From positions 1 to 5,511 of the forward strand of contig CALKOE010000395.1 in the NCBI GenBank assembly GCA_938091985.1: a DNA stretch of 5,511 nt, given 5' to 3'. This DNA comes from an uncultured Acidimicrobiales bacterium. GTDB taxonomy: Bacteria; Actinomycetota; Acidimicrobiia; Acidimicrobiales; Aldehydirespiratoraceae. The notes under the pieces were generated by a model. The model saw only the letters and a list, made by a program, of their open reading frames with translations. It did not search any database and was not told the DNA's origin. Of the stretch, positions 1 to 5,417 are shown piece by piece. The number at the start of each line of letters is the position of its first letter. The first letter of the stretch is position 1. Both the position numbers and the translations under genes were made by a program.

Positions 1-1165
1 AATCCACGACGAGGCGGAGATCCGCGGTCACCGACGCACCTACGTCGGTGCCCGTCCGGGTCGGATCGTGCGGGCTCTCACCGAGGCGGGATCCATGAAC
101 CCCGTCATCTTGCTCGACGAGATCGACAAGATCGGCAACGACTACCGCGGGGACCCCTCGGCCGCCTTGCTCGAGGTTCTCGATCCCGCCCAAAACGACA
201 CTTTTCGCGACCACTACCTCGAGGTCGATCTCGATCTGAGCGACGTCGTCTTCATCGCCACCGCCAACGAGATCGAGCGGCTCCCGGCTCCTTTGCTCGA
301 CCGCATGGAAGTGATTCCGTTGCGGGGCTACAGCGAGGACGAGAAGGTCGACATCGCCCGCGATCACCTCCTGCCGCGGCTCTACGAGCAGAACGCGGTG
401 CGCCCCGACGAAGTGGTGATCGGCGACGAGGTCGTGCGCACCGTTGTCGGTGACTACACGCGAGAGGCAGGCGTGCGTTCACTCGAGCGACGGCTGGATC
501 GGCTCATTCGGCGTGCGGCTACAAAGGTCGCCACGGGAGTCGAGGGTCCGATCGAGGTGACCGACGAGGAATTGGTCGACGCGCTCGGGCGTCCGTCGTT
601 GCGGGAGAACCCCGCTGAACGCACGGTCGATCCCGGTGTTGCGACCGGACTTGCGGTCACCGGCGCCGGCGGAGATGTGCTCTTCGTCGAGACCGCCGTG
701 ATGCCCGGCGAGAGCGGACTCACGCTCACCGGTCAGCTCGGCGACGTCATGCAGGAGTCGGCGCAGATCGCGCTGAGCTATCTGCGTGCGAACTCGGAGA
801 AGCTCGGGATCGAGCTCCCCGATGACCGCCGAGTGCATGTGCACTTCCCGGCCGGCGCGGTGCCCAAGGACGGCCCTTCGGCTGGCGTCACGATGTCGGT
901 TGCGCTCGTGAGCTTGCTCACCGGCCGGCGTGTGCGCGGCGATGTCGCGATGACCGGCGAGGTCACGCTGCAGGGTCGGGTGTTGCCCATTGGTGGCGTG
1001 AAGGAGAAGGTGCTCGCCGCCCATCGGGCCGGTGTCACCGACGTGATCCTGCCAATCGCCAACGAGGGTGATGTCGACGACATCCCCGAGCAGGTCCGCG
1101 ACGAAGTCACCATCCACCTGGTGACCCGAGTCGAGGAAGCCCTCGAAGTGGCGCTTGTCGCCTGA
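1..1165 (+). CDS. lon: ATP-dependent protease Lon (LonA type), C-terminal part, truncated by the left window edge
   Basis: Lon unfolds damaged or regulatory proteins with its AAA+ ring and degrades them in a fused Ser-Lys protease chamber in the cytoplasm. The frame is open from base 2, so the gene starts outside the window; 387 residues are visible, against about 780-800 for a full LonA. Visible residues include the pore-loop stretch RRTYVGARPG (about 11-20), Walker B LLDEIDK with Asp39-Glu40, a sensor-1 ATANE segment, the arginine-finger motif LLDRME (Arg101), the AAA+ lid, then the protease domain with PKDGPSAG (catalytic Ser293, codon 878-880) and GGVKEK (catalytic Lys336, codon 1007-1009). 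The Ser-Lys spacing of 43 residues equals that of E. coli Ser679/Lys722. All visible catalytic elements are intact, so I expect an active enzyme. The N-terminal substrate domain and Walker A lie outside the window. It ends in TGA and converges on the next gene with a gap of only 12 bp. Confidence 0.97.
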   Translation, partial: IHDEAEIRGHRRTYVGARPGRIVRALTEAGSMNPVILLDEIDKIGNDYRGDPSAALLEVLDPAQNDTFRDHYLEVDLDLSDVVFIATANEIERLPAPLLDRMEVIPLRGYSEDEKVDIARDHLLPRLYEQNAVRPDEVVIGDEVVRTVVGDYTREAGVRSLERRLDRLIRRAATKVATGVEGPIEVTDEELVDALGRPSLRENPAERTVDPGVATGLAVTGAGGDVLFVETAVMPGESGLTLTGQLGDVMQESAQIALSYLRANSEKLGIELPDDRRVHVHFPAGAVPKDGPSAGVTMSVALVSLLTGRRVRGDVAMTGEVTLQGRVLPIGGVKEKVLAAHRAGVTDVILPIANEGDVDDIPEQVRDEVTIHLVTRVEEALEVALVA

Positions 1166-1175
1166 GAGGTTTGCC

Positions 1176-1193
1176 GCTCAGCGGCGGCTGAGC
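1176..1193. terminator. Short hairpin at the lon / Bax inhibitor-1 convergent junction (possible terminator)
   Basis: Arms GCTCAGC (1176-1182) and GCTGAGC (1187-1193) are perfect inverted repeats around a GGCG loop. The hairpin sits 10 bp after the lon stop and covers the last codons and stop of the opposing gene. There is no T-tract, so intrinsic termination is only a possibility, and part of the symmetry may come from Ser-Arg-Arg codons. Confidence 0.25.
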
Positions 1194-1882
1194 AGGCTCA
1201 GGACGTACCAGAACATCGTCATGACCGACGAGAAGAGGCCCAGGGCCGCGGCAACGTGGGCCTGGGCCGGGTACTTCCGGATGATCGTCTGCGTCTGGTA
1301 GAGGATGGCCACGCCCGAGAGGGCGATCATGGCGATCGAGAACCACACGCCGAGGCTGAAGCCGAAGGCCACCGCGGCGACGATGATCACGAGGGCGACG
1401 ACGAAGCCGTACATCACGATCGGGCGCAGGAACGAGAGGTCCTTGCGGGTGATGAAGCCGATCACGGTGAGGCCCGAGAAGGCGACGGCGGTGATGAGGG
1501 CCGCAGCAGTCACCGTGGTGCCACCGTTGTCGGTGACGCGGAAGACGTGGTGCAACATCGGTGCGAAGAGCAGGGCGTAGAGCGCAGCCGAACCGAAGAG
1601 GGCGGCGTATTGCTTCGACGGGTTGAGGAGGTCGGCGGCGGCGTTGGCCACGATCCACTGGCCGACCATGAAGCCGCCCAGGATGATGAGCCAGGTGGCG
1701 CCGCTTCCGTTGACGAGGTCGTAGACCTTCTCGGCGACCGGGGTGTTGAGGAAGATCGCCTCGATGCCGACGAACACGAGAATCGCGGCCATCAGGTGTT
1801 GGTAGACGCGGACGACGAAGTCGCCGCGCGTGTCGTCATCGAGCGCGGCTACGGGTCGAAGGTCGAGTTCAGCGTGTGACAT
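1178..1882 (-). CDS. Bax inhibitor-1 / YccA family seven-helix membrane protein
   Basis: The ATG at 1882 gives 234 residues: a short acidic N-terminus (MSHAELDLRP) followed by seven hydrophobic segments at about 26-45, 61-81, 91-111, 121-143, 153-175, 177-197 and 207-231, ending in LLSRR. The motif TRKDLSF after helix 4 and the SGVAILYQTQTII segment are diagnostic of the Bax1-I family and closest to E. coli YccA (TTRKDMSF, SGAILFETSNII). Family members are inner-membrane proteins; YccA binds and modulates FtsH, while Bacillus YetJ is a pH-sensitive calcium leak channel. The YDTQ aspartate of YetJ-type members is Gln here, and no Asp lies at the matching place in the last helix, so calcium-leak gating of that kind is doubtful. 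A TTG at 1909 would add nine residues (MCFFGTLAD), but the ATG lies 7 nt after a TACCCT box, fitting a leaderless start. Family call is firm; the biochemical role is open. Confidence 0.9.
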   Translation of the reverse strand: MSHAELDLRPVAALDDDTRGDFVVRVYQHLMAAILVFVGIEAIFLNTPVAEKVYDLVNGSGATWLIILGGFMVGQWIVANAAADLLNPSKQYAALFGSAALYALLFAPMLHHVFRVTDNGGTTVTAAALITAVAFSGLTVIGFITRKDLSFLRPIVMYGFVVALVIIVAAVAFGFSLGVWFSIAMIALSGVAILYQTQTIIRKYPAQAHVAAALGLFSSVMTMFWYVLSLLSRR

Positions 1883-1889
1883 ATCCGCC

Positions 1890-1895
1890 AGGGTA
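1890..1895 (-). promoter_or_regulatory. Putative -10 box (TACCCT) for the Bax inhibitor-1 gene, leaderless arrangement
   Basis: Read on the minus strand, TACCCT fits the actinobacterial TANNNT -10 consensus and is followed by 7 nt and then the ATG at 1882. Transcription would begin at or next to the start codon. No clear -35 is visible, and the only purine-rich stretch before the ATG (GGCGG) is a weak ribosome site, which supports a leaderless reading. Confidence 0.4.
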
Positions 1896-1931
1896 CCGAA
1901 GAAACACAAACCACCCGGAGCGCGTCGTGTC

Positions 1932-1937
1932 TACGGT
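1932..1937 (+). promoter_or_regulatory. Putative -10 box (TACGGT) for the VOC protein gene, leaderless arrangement
   Basis: TACGGT fits TANNNT and is followed by 6 nt (GAAGGA) and the ATG at 1944. GAAGGA touches the start codon and is too close to act as a normal Shine-Dalgarno site, so a leaderless mRNA is the simpler reading. The box is about 40 bp from the divergent -10 of the neighbouring gene, so both promoters share one short region. Confidence 0.4.
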
Positions 1938-1943
1938 GAAGGA

Positions 1944-2684
1944 ATGGAACCCCGCTGGATCAGCGTGTTCATCGACCAACCGGTGTCATTGTTCGATGAA
2001 GGGACACGCTTCTGGGCCGCGGTGACAAGGTCCGCTGTGTCGCCCCGGCGCGGTGATCGCGACGAGTTCGCCACGCTGGTGCCCGAGGCGGGTGACGCGT
2101 TTTGCCGCGTTCAGGCGACCGCTGACGGGTCGGCTGGAGTGCATGTCGACTTCCATGTCGATTCGGTTCTCGATGCCGTTTCGGCGGCCAAGAAATGCGG
2201 GGCGACGGTGGTGCAGGACCTCGGCCATGTCGTCATGAACTCACCCGCCGGACTCACGTTCTGTCTCGTCGCCGACCACGGGGAACGCGACATTCCAGCA
2301 CCTGTCGGAGAGACGGCGTGTGCGCTCGATCAGATTTGCATCGACATTCCGGCCACGCGTTTCGACGAAGAAGTGGGCTTCTGGCGAGAACTCTTCGGCT
2401 GGGCCGACCTTCCGGTAGGCCGCCCGGAGTTTCATCGCTTCGTCGAGCCCGACGGACTCCCGGTTCGGCTGCTGTTCCAGCGCCTCGGGTCTGACGATGG
2501 GGCGAAGTCTGTGTCCGCCCATCTCGACATCGCTGCGGGCGAGGACCGCGAGACGATCGCAGCGCAACATGTCGTGCTGGGAGCGACACGACTCGCAGAG
2601 TTCGATCGTTGGATAGTGATGAGGGACCCGCTGGGGCTCGAGTACTGCGTGACCGGTCGAAGTCCGCGGCTCACGCCGGCTTGA
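1944..2684 (+). CDS. Two-domain VOC superfamily (glyoxalase / bleomycin-resistance-like) protein
   Basis: The 246-residue soluble protein, with no signal peptide or membrane segment, has two tandem VOC modules. The N-terminal one runs from RWISVFID (4-11) to AGLTFCLVAD (102-111); the C-terminal one from DQICIDIPATRFDEEVGFWR (129-148) to DPLGLEYCV (228-236). The second carries the usual signature: an FWRELFGW helix-strand start, His193 in SAHLDIA and Glu233 in GLEY, with Gln130 in the place of the first metal ligand. The first half has His67 and His71 but no acidic residue at its end (LTFC), so it is probably a degenerate structural partner. VOC proteins bind a divalent metal and act as glyoxalases, dioxygenases, isomerases or resistance proteins; the substrate cannot be told here. 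The start at 1944 is chosen because the upstream extension in the same frame lies inside the divergent gene and its promoter region. The 3' end overlaps the opposing CoA-transferase gene by 14 bp. Confidence 0.85.
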   Translation: MEPRWISVFIDQPVSLFDEGTRFWAAVTRSAVSPRRGDRDEFATLVPEAGDAFCRVQATADGSAGVHVDFHVDSVLDAVSAAKKCGATVVQDLGHVVMNSPAGLTFCLVADHGERDIPAPVGETACALDQICIDIPATRFDEEVGFWRELFGWADLPVGRPEFHRFVEPDGLPVRLLFQRLGSDDGAKSVSAHLDIAAGEDRETIAAQHVVLGATRLAEFDRWIVMRDPLGLEYCVTGRSPRLTPA

Positions 2685-3855
2685 TCACGCCCGCGTCGAG
2701 CAGGGCTTGGCGCTGCTCGGCAGTGATGCCGATCTCGGCGAGCACGTCGTCGATGTGTTCGTTGAGCAGAGGAGCCGAGGCCTTGAAGTCTGGCGGCGTC
2801 GCACTGAACGTCGCCGACATGCGGGGGCTGCGGATACGGCCGGCAGTGGGGTGGTCCCATTCGACGAACGTGCCGCTGTGCACGATCTGCGGGTCGGTCG
2901 GCAGGTCTTCCATCTGGTTGACGTGTCCGCAGGGCACCGAGTGCTCATGCATGCGGGGGAGTAGGTCGGCCACCTTCCACTCGAGGAAGGCGTTGCCCAG
3001 CAGTGCCCCGATCTCTTCCTGTTTGCCGTGACGCTGCTCGGTGGTGCCGTAGGTCTCGAGCCACTCCTCGTGGCCGAGAGCGTTGAACAGACCTTGGAAC
3101 TGCCCGTCGGAGATGACGAAGTACACAATGTGGCCATCGGCGCACTGGCTGAGGGTGTAGATCTCGCTGAGTCGGTAGCTGAGCGGGATGTCGGGGTCGA
3201 GCATCGTGTCGGCCATGCCGCCATCGGGCCAGAGGAACTGCACCGCGATGTCGAGCATGGAGAGCTCGATGTGTTGCCCGCCCTTGCCTTCACTTCGAGC
3301 ATGGAGGGCACTCGTGATGGCCAAGGCCGCCATCCACGCTGCGGCCTTGTCGACCACACCATTTCGCACGAGGTCGGGGACCGGCACCTGTGGGTTCACC
3401 TGGAGGGCGACATACCCAGCCATCGCCTGGACGATCGGGTCGTAGACAGGTCGGTCGGCGTAGGGCCCACTTGCCCCGTAGCCCGACATCGAGCAGTAGA
3501 TGATCTCGGGATTGACGGCCGCGCTGCCCTCCCAACCGACGCCGAGCCGCTCCATCACGCCCGGGCGCATGTTCTGCACCACCACGTCGGCGTCCTTGAT
3601 GAGGTCGAGCACGAGCTCGCGACCTGCGTCCTGTTGGATGTCGACCTGAATCGAGCGCTTGCCGCGATTGTTGTTCACCACCGAGCTGTTGAGCCCGCCC
3701 TTGGCGAACTGGGCGAGGCGGGTGAGATCGCCGAACGCGGGTGGCTCGACCTTGATCACCTCGGCTCCGAGGTCGCTGAGCAGCATGCAGGCAAGCGGAC
3801 CCGCGATCACCTGGGTCATGTCGATGACCTTGATTCCTTCGAGCGGTCCTGGCAT
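2671..3855 (-). CDS. CoA-transferase family III (CaiB/BaiF/formyl-CoA transferase type)
   Basis: Class III CoA-transferases move CoA between carboxylic acids in the cytoplasm through an aspartyl-CoA anhydride; relatives handle carnitine, formate/oxalate, succinate and bile acids, and the same fold includes alpha-methylacyl-CoA racemase. The 394-residue product has the N-terminal signature PLEGIKVIDMTQVIAGP (4-20), LSDLGAEVIKVEPP (26-39), GDLTR (42-46), NRGKRSI (63-69), and DADVVVQNMRPGV with RLGVG (88-107). VRNGVVDK places an Asp at residue 169, the position of the catalytic Asp169 in Frc and CaiB; KGGQHIELSMLD follows (191-202). The C-terminus SAPLLNEHIDDVLAEIG is typical. The length is normal. 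The ATG at 3855 is preceded by a purine-rich ribosome site, which favours it over a start 24 codons upstream. Acyl substrate unknown: acyl donor or acceptor genes such as dehydrogenases or hydratases are not adjacent. Confidence 0.92.
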   Translation of the reverse strand: MPGPLEGIKVIDMTQVIAGPLACMLLSDLGAEVIKVEPPAFGDLTRLAQFAKGGLNSSVVNNNRGKRSIQVDIQQDAGRELVLDLIKDADVVVQNMRPGVMERLGVGWEGSAAVNPEIIYCSMSGYGASGPYADRPVYDPIVQAMAGYVALQVNPQVPVPDLVRNGVVDKAAAWMAALAITSALHARSEGKGGQHIELSMLDIAVQFLWPDGGMADTMLDPDIPLSYRLSEIYTLSQCADGHIVYFVISDGQFQGLFNALGHEEWLETYGTTEQRHGKQEEIGALLGNAFLEWKVADLLPRMHEHSVPCGHVNQMEDLPTDPQIVHSGTFVEWDHPTAGRIRSPRMSATFSATPPDFKASAPLLNEHIDDVLAEIGITAEQRQALLDAGVIKPA

Positions 3856-3861
3856 CTCGGG

Positions 3862-3870
3862 CCCCTTCCT
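3862..3870 (-). promoter_or_regulatory. Ribosome binding site of the CoA-transferase gene
   Basis: The minus strand reads AGGAAGGGG, 6 nt before the ATG at 3855. It fixes this start and argues against the longer reading frame that runs back to 3927 across the palindromic operator-like site. Confidence 0.6.
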
Positions 3871-3911
3871 CGGCGGGAGCGACCCTAGCCGGGTAGCCTC
3901 AGCCAGCAGTT

Positions 3912-3927
3912 TTGACCGACCGGTCAA
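3912..3927. promoter_or_regulatory. TetR-type operator-like palindrome in a divergent promoter region
   Basis: TTGACC-GACC-GGTCAA has perfect 6-bp inverted arms with a 4-bp centre; the inner GACCGGTC is itself a perfect 8-bp palindrome. It lies in the 92-bp gap between the divergent CoA-transferase (start 3855) and the small gene (start 3948), 10 bp upstream of the AGGAGG site of the latter. Arms and spacing match the E. coli RutR (TetR family) consensus TTGACCAnnTGGTCAA as I recall it. A TetR-family regulator is therefore a plausible binder, but no regulator gene is in the window. It could control one or both neighbours. Confidence 0.5.
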
Positions 3928-3936
3928 CTAAACACC

Positions 3937-3942
3937 AGGAGG
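3937..3942 (+). promoter_or_regulatory. Strong ribosome binding site (AGGAGG) fixing the GTG start at 3948
   Basis: AGGAGG is separated by 5 nt (CCCCT) from the GTG at 3948. This near-ideal site decides the start of the small gene; an in-frame TTG at 3912 falls inside the palindrome and has no such site. Confidence 0.75.
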
Positions 3943-3947
3943 CCCCT

Positions 3948-4127
3948 GTGGGCATTCTCGACAAGATCAAGGGTCTTGTGGGCGGAAACGCCGACAAGGT
4001 CGAAGACGCAATCGACAAGGCCGCCGAGGTCGCGAAGGACAAGGTTCCCGACGCGCACGACGACAAGGTCGACATGGCAGCCGACAAGGCCAAGGACCTC
4101 ATCGGCGACGGTGGCGAAGAGGAGTAA
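3948..4127 (+). CDS. Small charged protein of the MT0933-like antitoxin type (59 aa)
   Basis: The product begins (M)GILDKIKGLVGGNADKV and ends in DGGEEE. It is rich in Asp, Lys, Ala and Glu, has no aromatic residue and no Cys, and should form amphipathic helices. The opening GILDKIKGL, then NADKVEDAIDKA and a later DDKVDMAADKAKD resemble the MT0933/Rv0909-like antitoxin family (PF14013), whose M. tuberculosis member is paired with the Rv0910 toxin. An internal imperfect repeat is visible: DKVEDAIDKAAEV (16-28) and DKVDMAADKAKDL (39-51), offset by 23 residues. No toxin gene follows; the next gene is 116 bp away and encodes a flavoenzyme, so it is an orphan here and antitoxin activity is unproven. 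A stress-related CsbD-like small protein is an alternative reading. The gene stands as its own unit, with a strong ribosome site before it and a hairpin after it. Confidence 0.75.
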   Translation: MGILDKIKGLVGGNADKVEDAIDKAAEVAKDKVPDAHDDKVDMAADKAKDLIGDGGEEE

Positions 4128-4142
4128 CTCCTCATCGATCCT

Positions 4143-4174
4143 GAAGAACCGCGCCTTTCGGGGCGCGGTTCTTC
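4143..4174. terminator. Perfect 13-bp hairpin after the small gene, likely transcription terminator
   Basis: Arms GAAGAACCGCGCC (4143-4155) and GGCGCGGTTCTTC (4162-4174) pair completely around a 6-nt loop (TTTCGG), 15 bp after the stop of the small gene. No T-run follows, which is common for actinobacterial terminators. It would separate the small gene from the downstream mftD-like gene. Confidence 0.7.
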
Positions 4175-4229
4175 GCGTATGGCCCACCCACGCGTTGGGG
4201 GCGCTCGCCGGTACCGTCCAGGGTCGGAT

Positions 4230-4235
4230 GAGAGG
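4230..4235 (+). promoter_or_regulatory. Ribosome binding site of the mftD-like gene
   Basis: GAGAGG lies 8 nt before the GTG at 4244 and supports this start. The ATG at 4228 is in another frame. A TACCGT (4212-4217) upstream fits a -10 box and would give a 5' leader of about 20 nt, but I see no matching -35. Confidence 0.5.
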
Positions 4236-4243
4236 TCACGTTC

Positions 4244-5416
4244 GTGGGTAATCCCTGGTTTGAAACTGTCGCCATCGCTCAGCAACGGGCGAAGAAGCGT
4301 CTTCCGAGTTCGGTCTACGGCGCCCTGATTGCAGGGGCCGAGGCAGGCATCTCGATGCGAGACAACGTCTCGGCGTTCGACGAGATCGGATTTCGGCCGG
4401 TCACCGCCGGCCAGGCGGCCGAGCGGACGATGGACGTCACGGTCATGGGCCAGTCAGCTTCGATGCCGGTGATCATGTCGCCGACAGGCGTGCAGGCCGT
4501 TCATCCCGACGGTGAGGTCGCGGTTGCGGGTGGCGCTGCGAATCGCGGGATTCCTTCCGGGCTCTCGTCGTTTGCGTCGAAGCCGATCGAAGAGGTCGCG
4601 GCGGTCAATTCCCAGCTCTTTTTCCAGATCTACTGGGCCGGCGACAAGGACTCCATGCTAGCTCGCATCGAGCGAGCCAAGAACGCCGGCGCCGTCGGCC
4701 TCATCCTCACCCTCGACTGGTCGTTCTCCCACGGCCGCGACTGGGGCAGCCCGGCCATCCCGCAGTCGTTCACCCTCAAGGAACTCATTCCCCACGCCAC
4801 CGATGTGCTCCGCAAGCCGCGGTGGGCGTGGACCTGGGCGAAGTCCGGTCAGATCCCGCGGCTCACGGTTCCCAACTTCGTGACCGGCGACGACAAGCCT
4901 CCGGTGTTCTTCGAGGCCTACGGCACCTGGATGGGCACGCCTCCTCCCACCTGGGAAGACGTGGCGTGGCTCCGGTCGCAGTGGGACGGCCCGTTCATGG
5001 TCAAGGGCGTCGTGCGAGCCGACGAGGCCCGTCGAGCGGTCGACGCCGGCGCCACTTGCCTGTCGGTCTCGAACCACGGCGGCAACAATGTCGACGGCGC
5101 CCCGGCGTCGATTCGGATGCTGCCTGAGATCGTGGCCGCAGTCGGCGACCAGGTCGAAGTCGTGCTCGATGGCGGCGTTCGCCGCGGTTCTGATGTCGTC
5201 AAGGCCTGTGCGCTCGGCGCCGACGCCGTGCTCATCGGTCGTGCCTATCTCTGGGGCCTCGCCGCCAACGGCCAGGCCGGCGTTGAGAACGTGCTCGACA
5301 TCCTCCGCGGCGGTATCGATGCGACCCTTCGAGGCATCGGTGTCGACTCCATCGCCGACCTCACCCCCGACGACGTCATCGTCCCCGACGGGTTCTCACC
5401 GCCGCCCATGGGCTGA
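4244..5416 (+). CDS. mftD: Pre-mycofactocin synthase MftD-like FMN-dependent oxidase
   Basis: MftD belongs to the FMN-dependent alpha-hydroxy acid oxidase (lactate dehydrogenase/glycolate oxidase) family. In mycofactocin biosynthesis it oxidatively deaminates the cyclised Val-Tyr intermediate AHDP to pre-mycofactocin, giving the redox-active keto amide. The 390-residue product closely follows M. tuberculosis Rv0694 as I remember it: WFETVAIAQQRAK (5-17), LSSFASKPIEEV (107-118), FSHGRDWGSP (161-170), TPPPTWED (232-239) and AYLWGLAANGQAGVENVLDI (334-353). Flavin-family residues visible are Tyr25, Tyr130 (FFQIYW), Lys254 (FMVKGV), His278 (SNHGG, the catalytic base) and the phosphate loop DGGVRRGSD (309-317). 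After the catalytic His the usual GRQLD is GNNVD, so the Arg that binds a substrate carboxylate in glycolate oxidase is Asn281; this fits a substrate without that carboxylate. Cytosolic TIM barrel of normal length. No mftA, B, C, E or F is in the window, so a standalone homologue with another substrate remains possible. Confidence 0.9.
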   Translation: MGNPWFETVAIAQQRAKKRLPSSVYGALIAGAEAGISMRDNVSAFDEIGFRPVTAGQAAERTMDVTVMGQSASMPVIMSPTGVQAVHPDGEVAVAGGAANRGIPSGLSSFASKPIEEVAAVNSQLFFQIYWAGDKDSMLARIERAKNAGAVGLILTLDWSFSHGRDWGSPAIPQSFTLKELIPHATDVLRKPRWAWTWAKSGQIPRLTVPNFVTGDDKPPVFFEAYGTWMGTPPPTWEDVAWLRSQWDGPFMVKGVVRADEARRAVDAGATCLSVSNHGGNNVDGAPASIRMLPEIVAAVGDQVEVVLDGGVRRGSDVVKACALGADAVLIGRAYLWGLAANGQAGVENVLDILRGGIDATLRGIGVDSIADLTPDDVIVPDGFSPPPMG

Positions 5417-5417
5417 G

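Noticed and set aside
479..1117. 212-codon open frame on the - strand opposite lon
   Set aside because: It lies entirely within the conserved Lon coding sequence, is low in complexity (Arg/His/Asp rich) and resembles no family.
1173..1185. Palindrome GCCGCTCAGCGGC at the lon/Bax inhibitor-1 junction considered as an operator
   Set aside because: It lies between two gene ends, not at a promoter, and overlaps coding Arg codons and a stop; the overlapping hairpin is the better reading.
1107..1658. 183-codon + strand frame across the lon 3' end and the opposing gene
   Set aside because: Arg/Pro/His-rich product overlapping two well-supported genes; no homology signal.
1256..1879. 207-codon + strand frame opposite the Bax inhibitor-1 family gene
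   Set aside because: Its Glu/Asp/Gly/Val-rich composition is the antisense reading of membrane-helix codons; no start signal or domain.
3028..3888. 286-codon open frame on the + strand opposite the CoA-transferase gene
   Set aside because: It mirrors the codon structure of a clear family III CoA-transferase, has no recognisable domain and no ribosome site; typical of high-GC antisense frames.
3856..3927. Longer N-terminus for the CoA-transferase, starting at 3927
   Set aside because: The extra 24 residues are not part of the family, the start falls in the palindrome, and a good ribosome site precedes the ATG at 3855.
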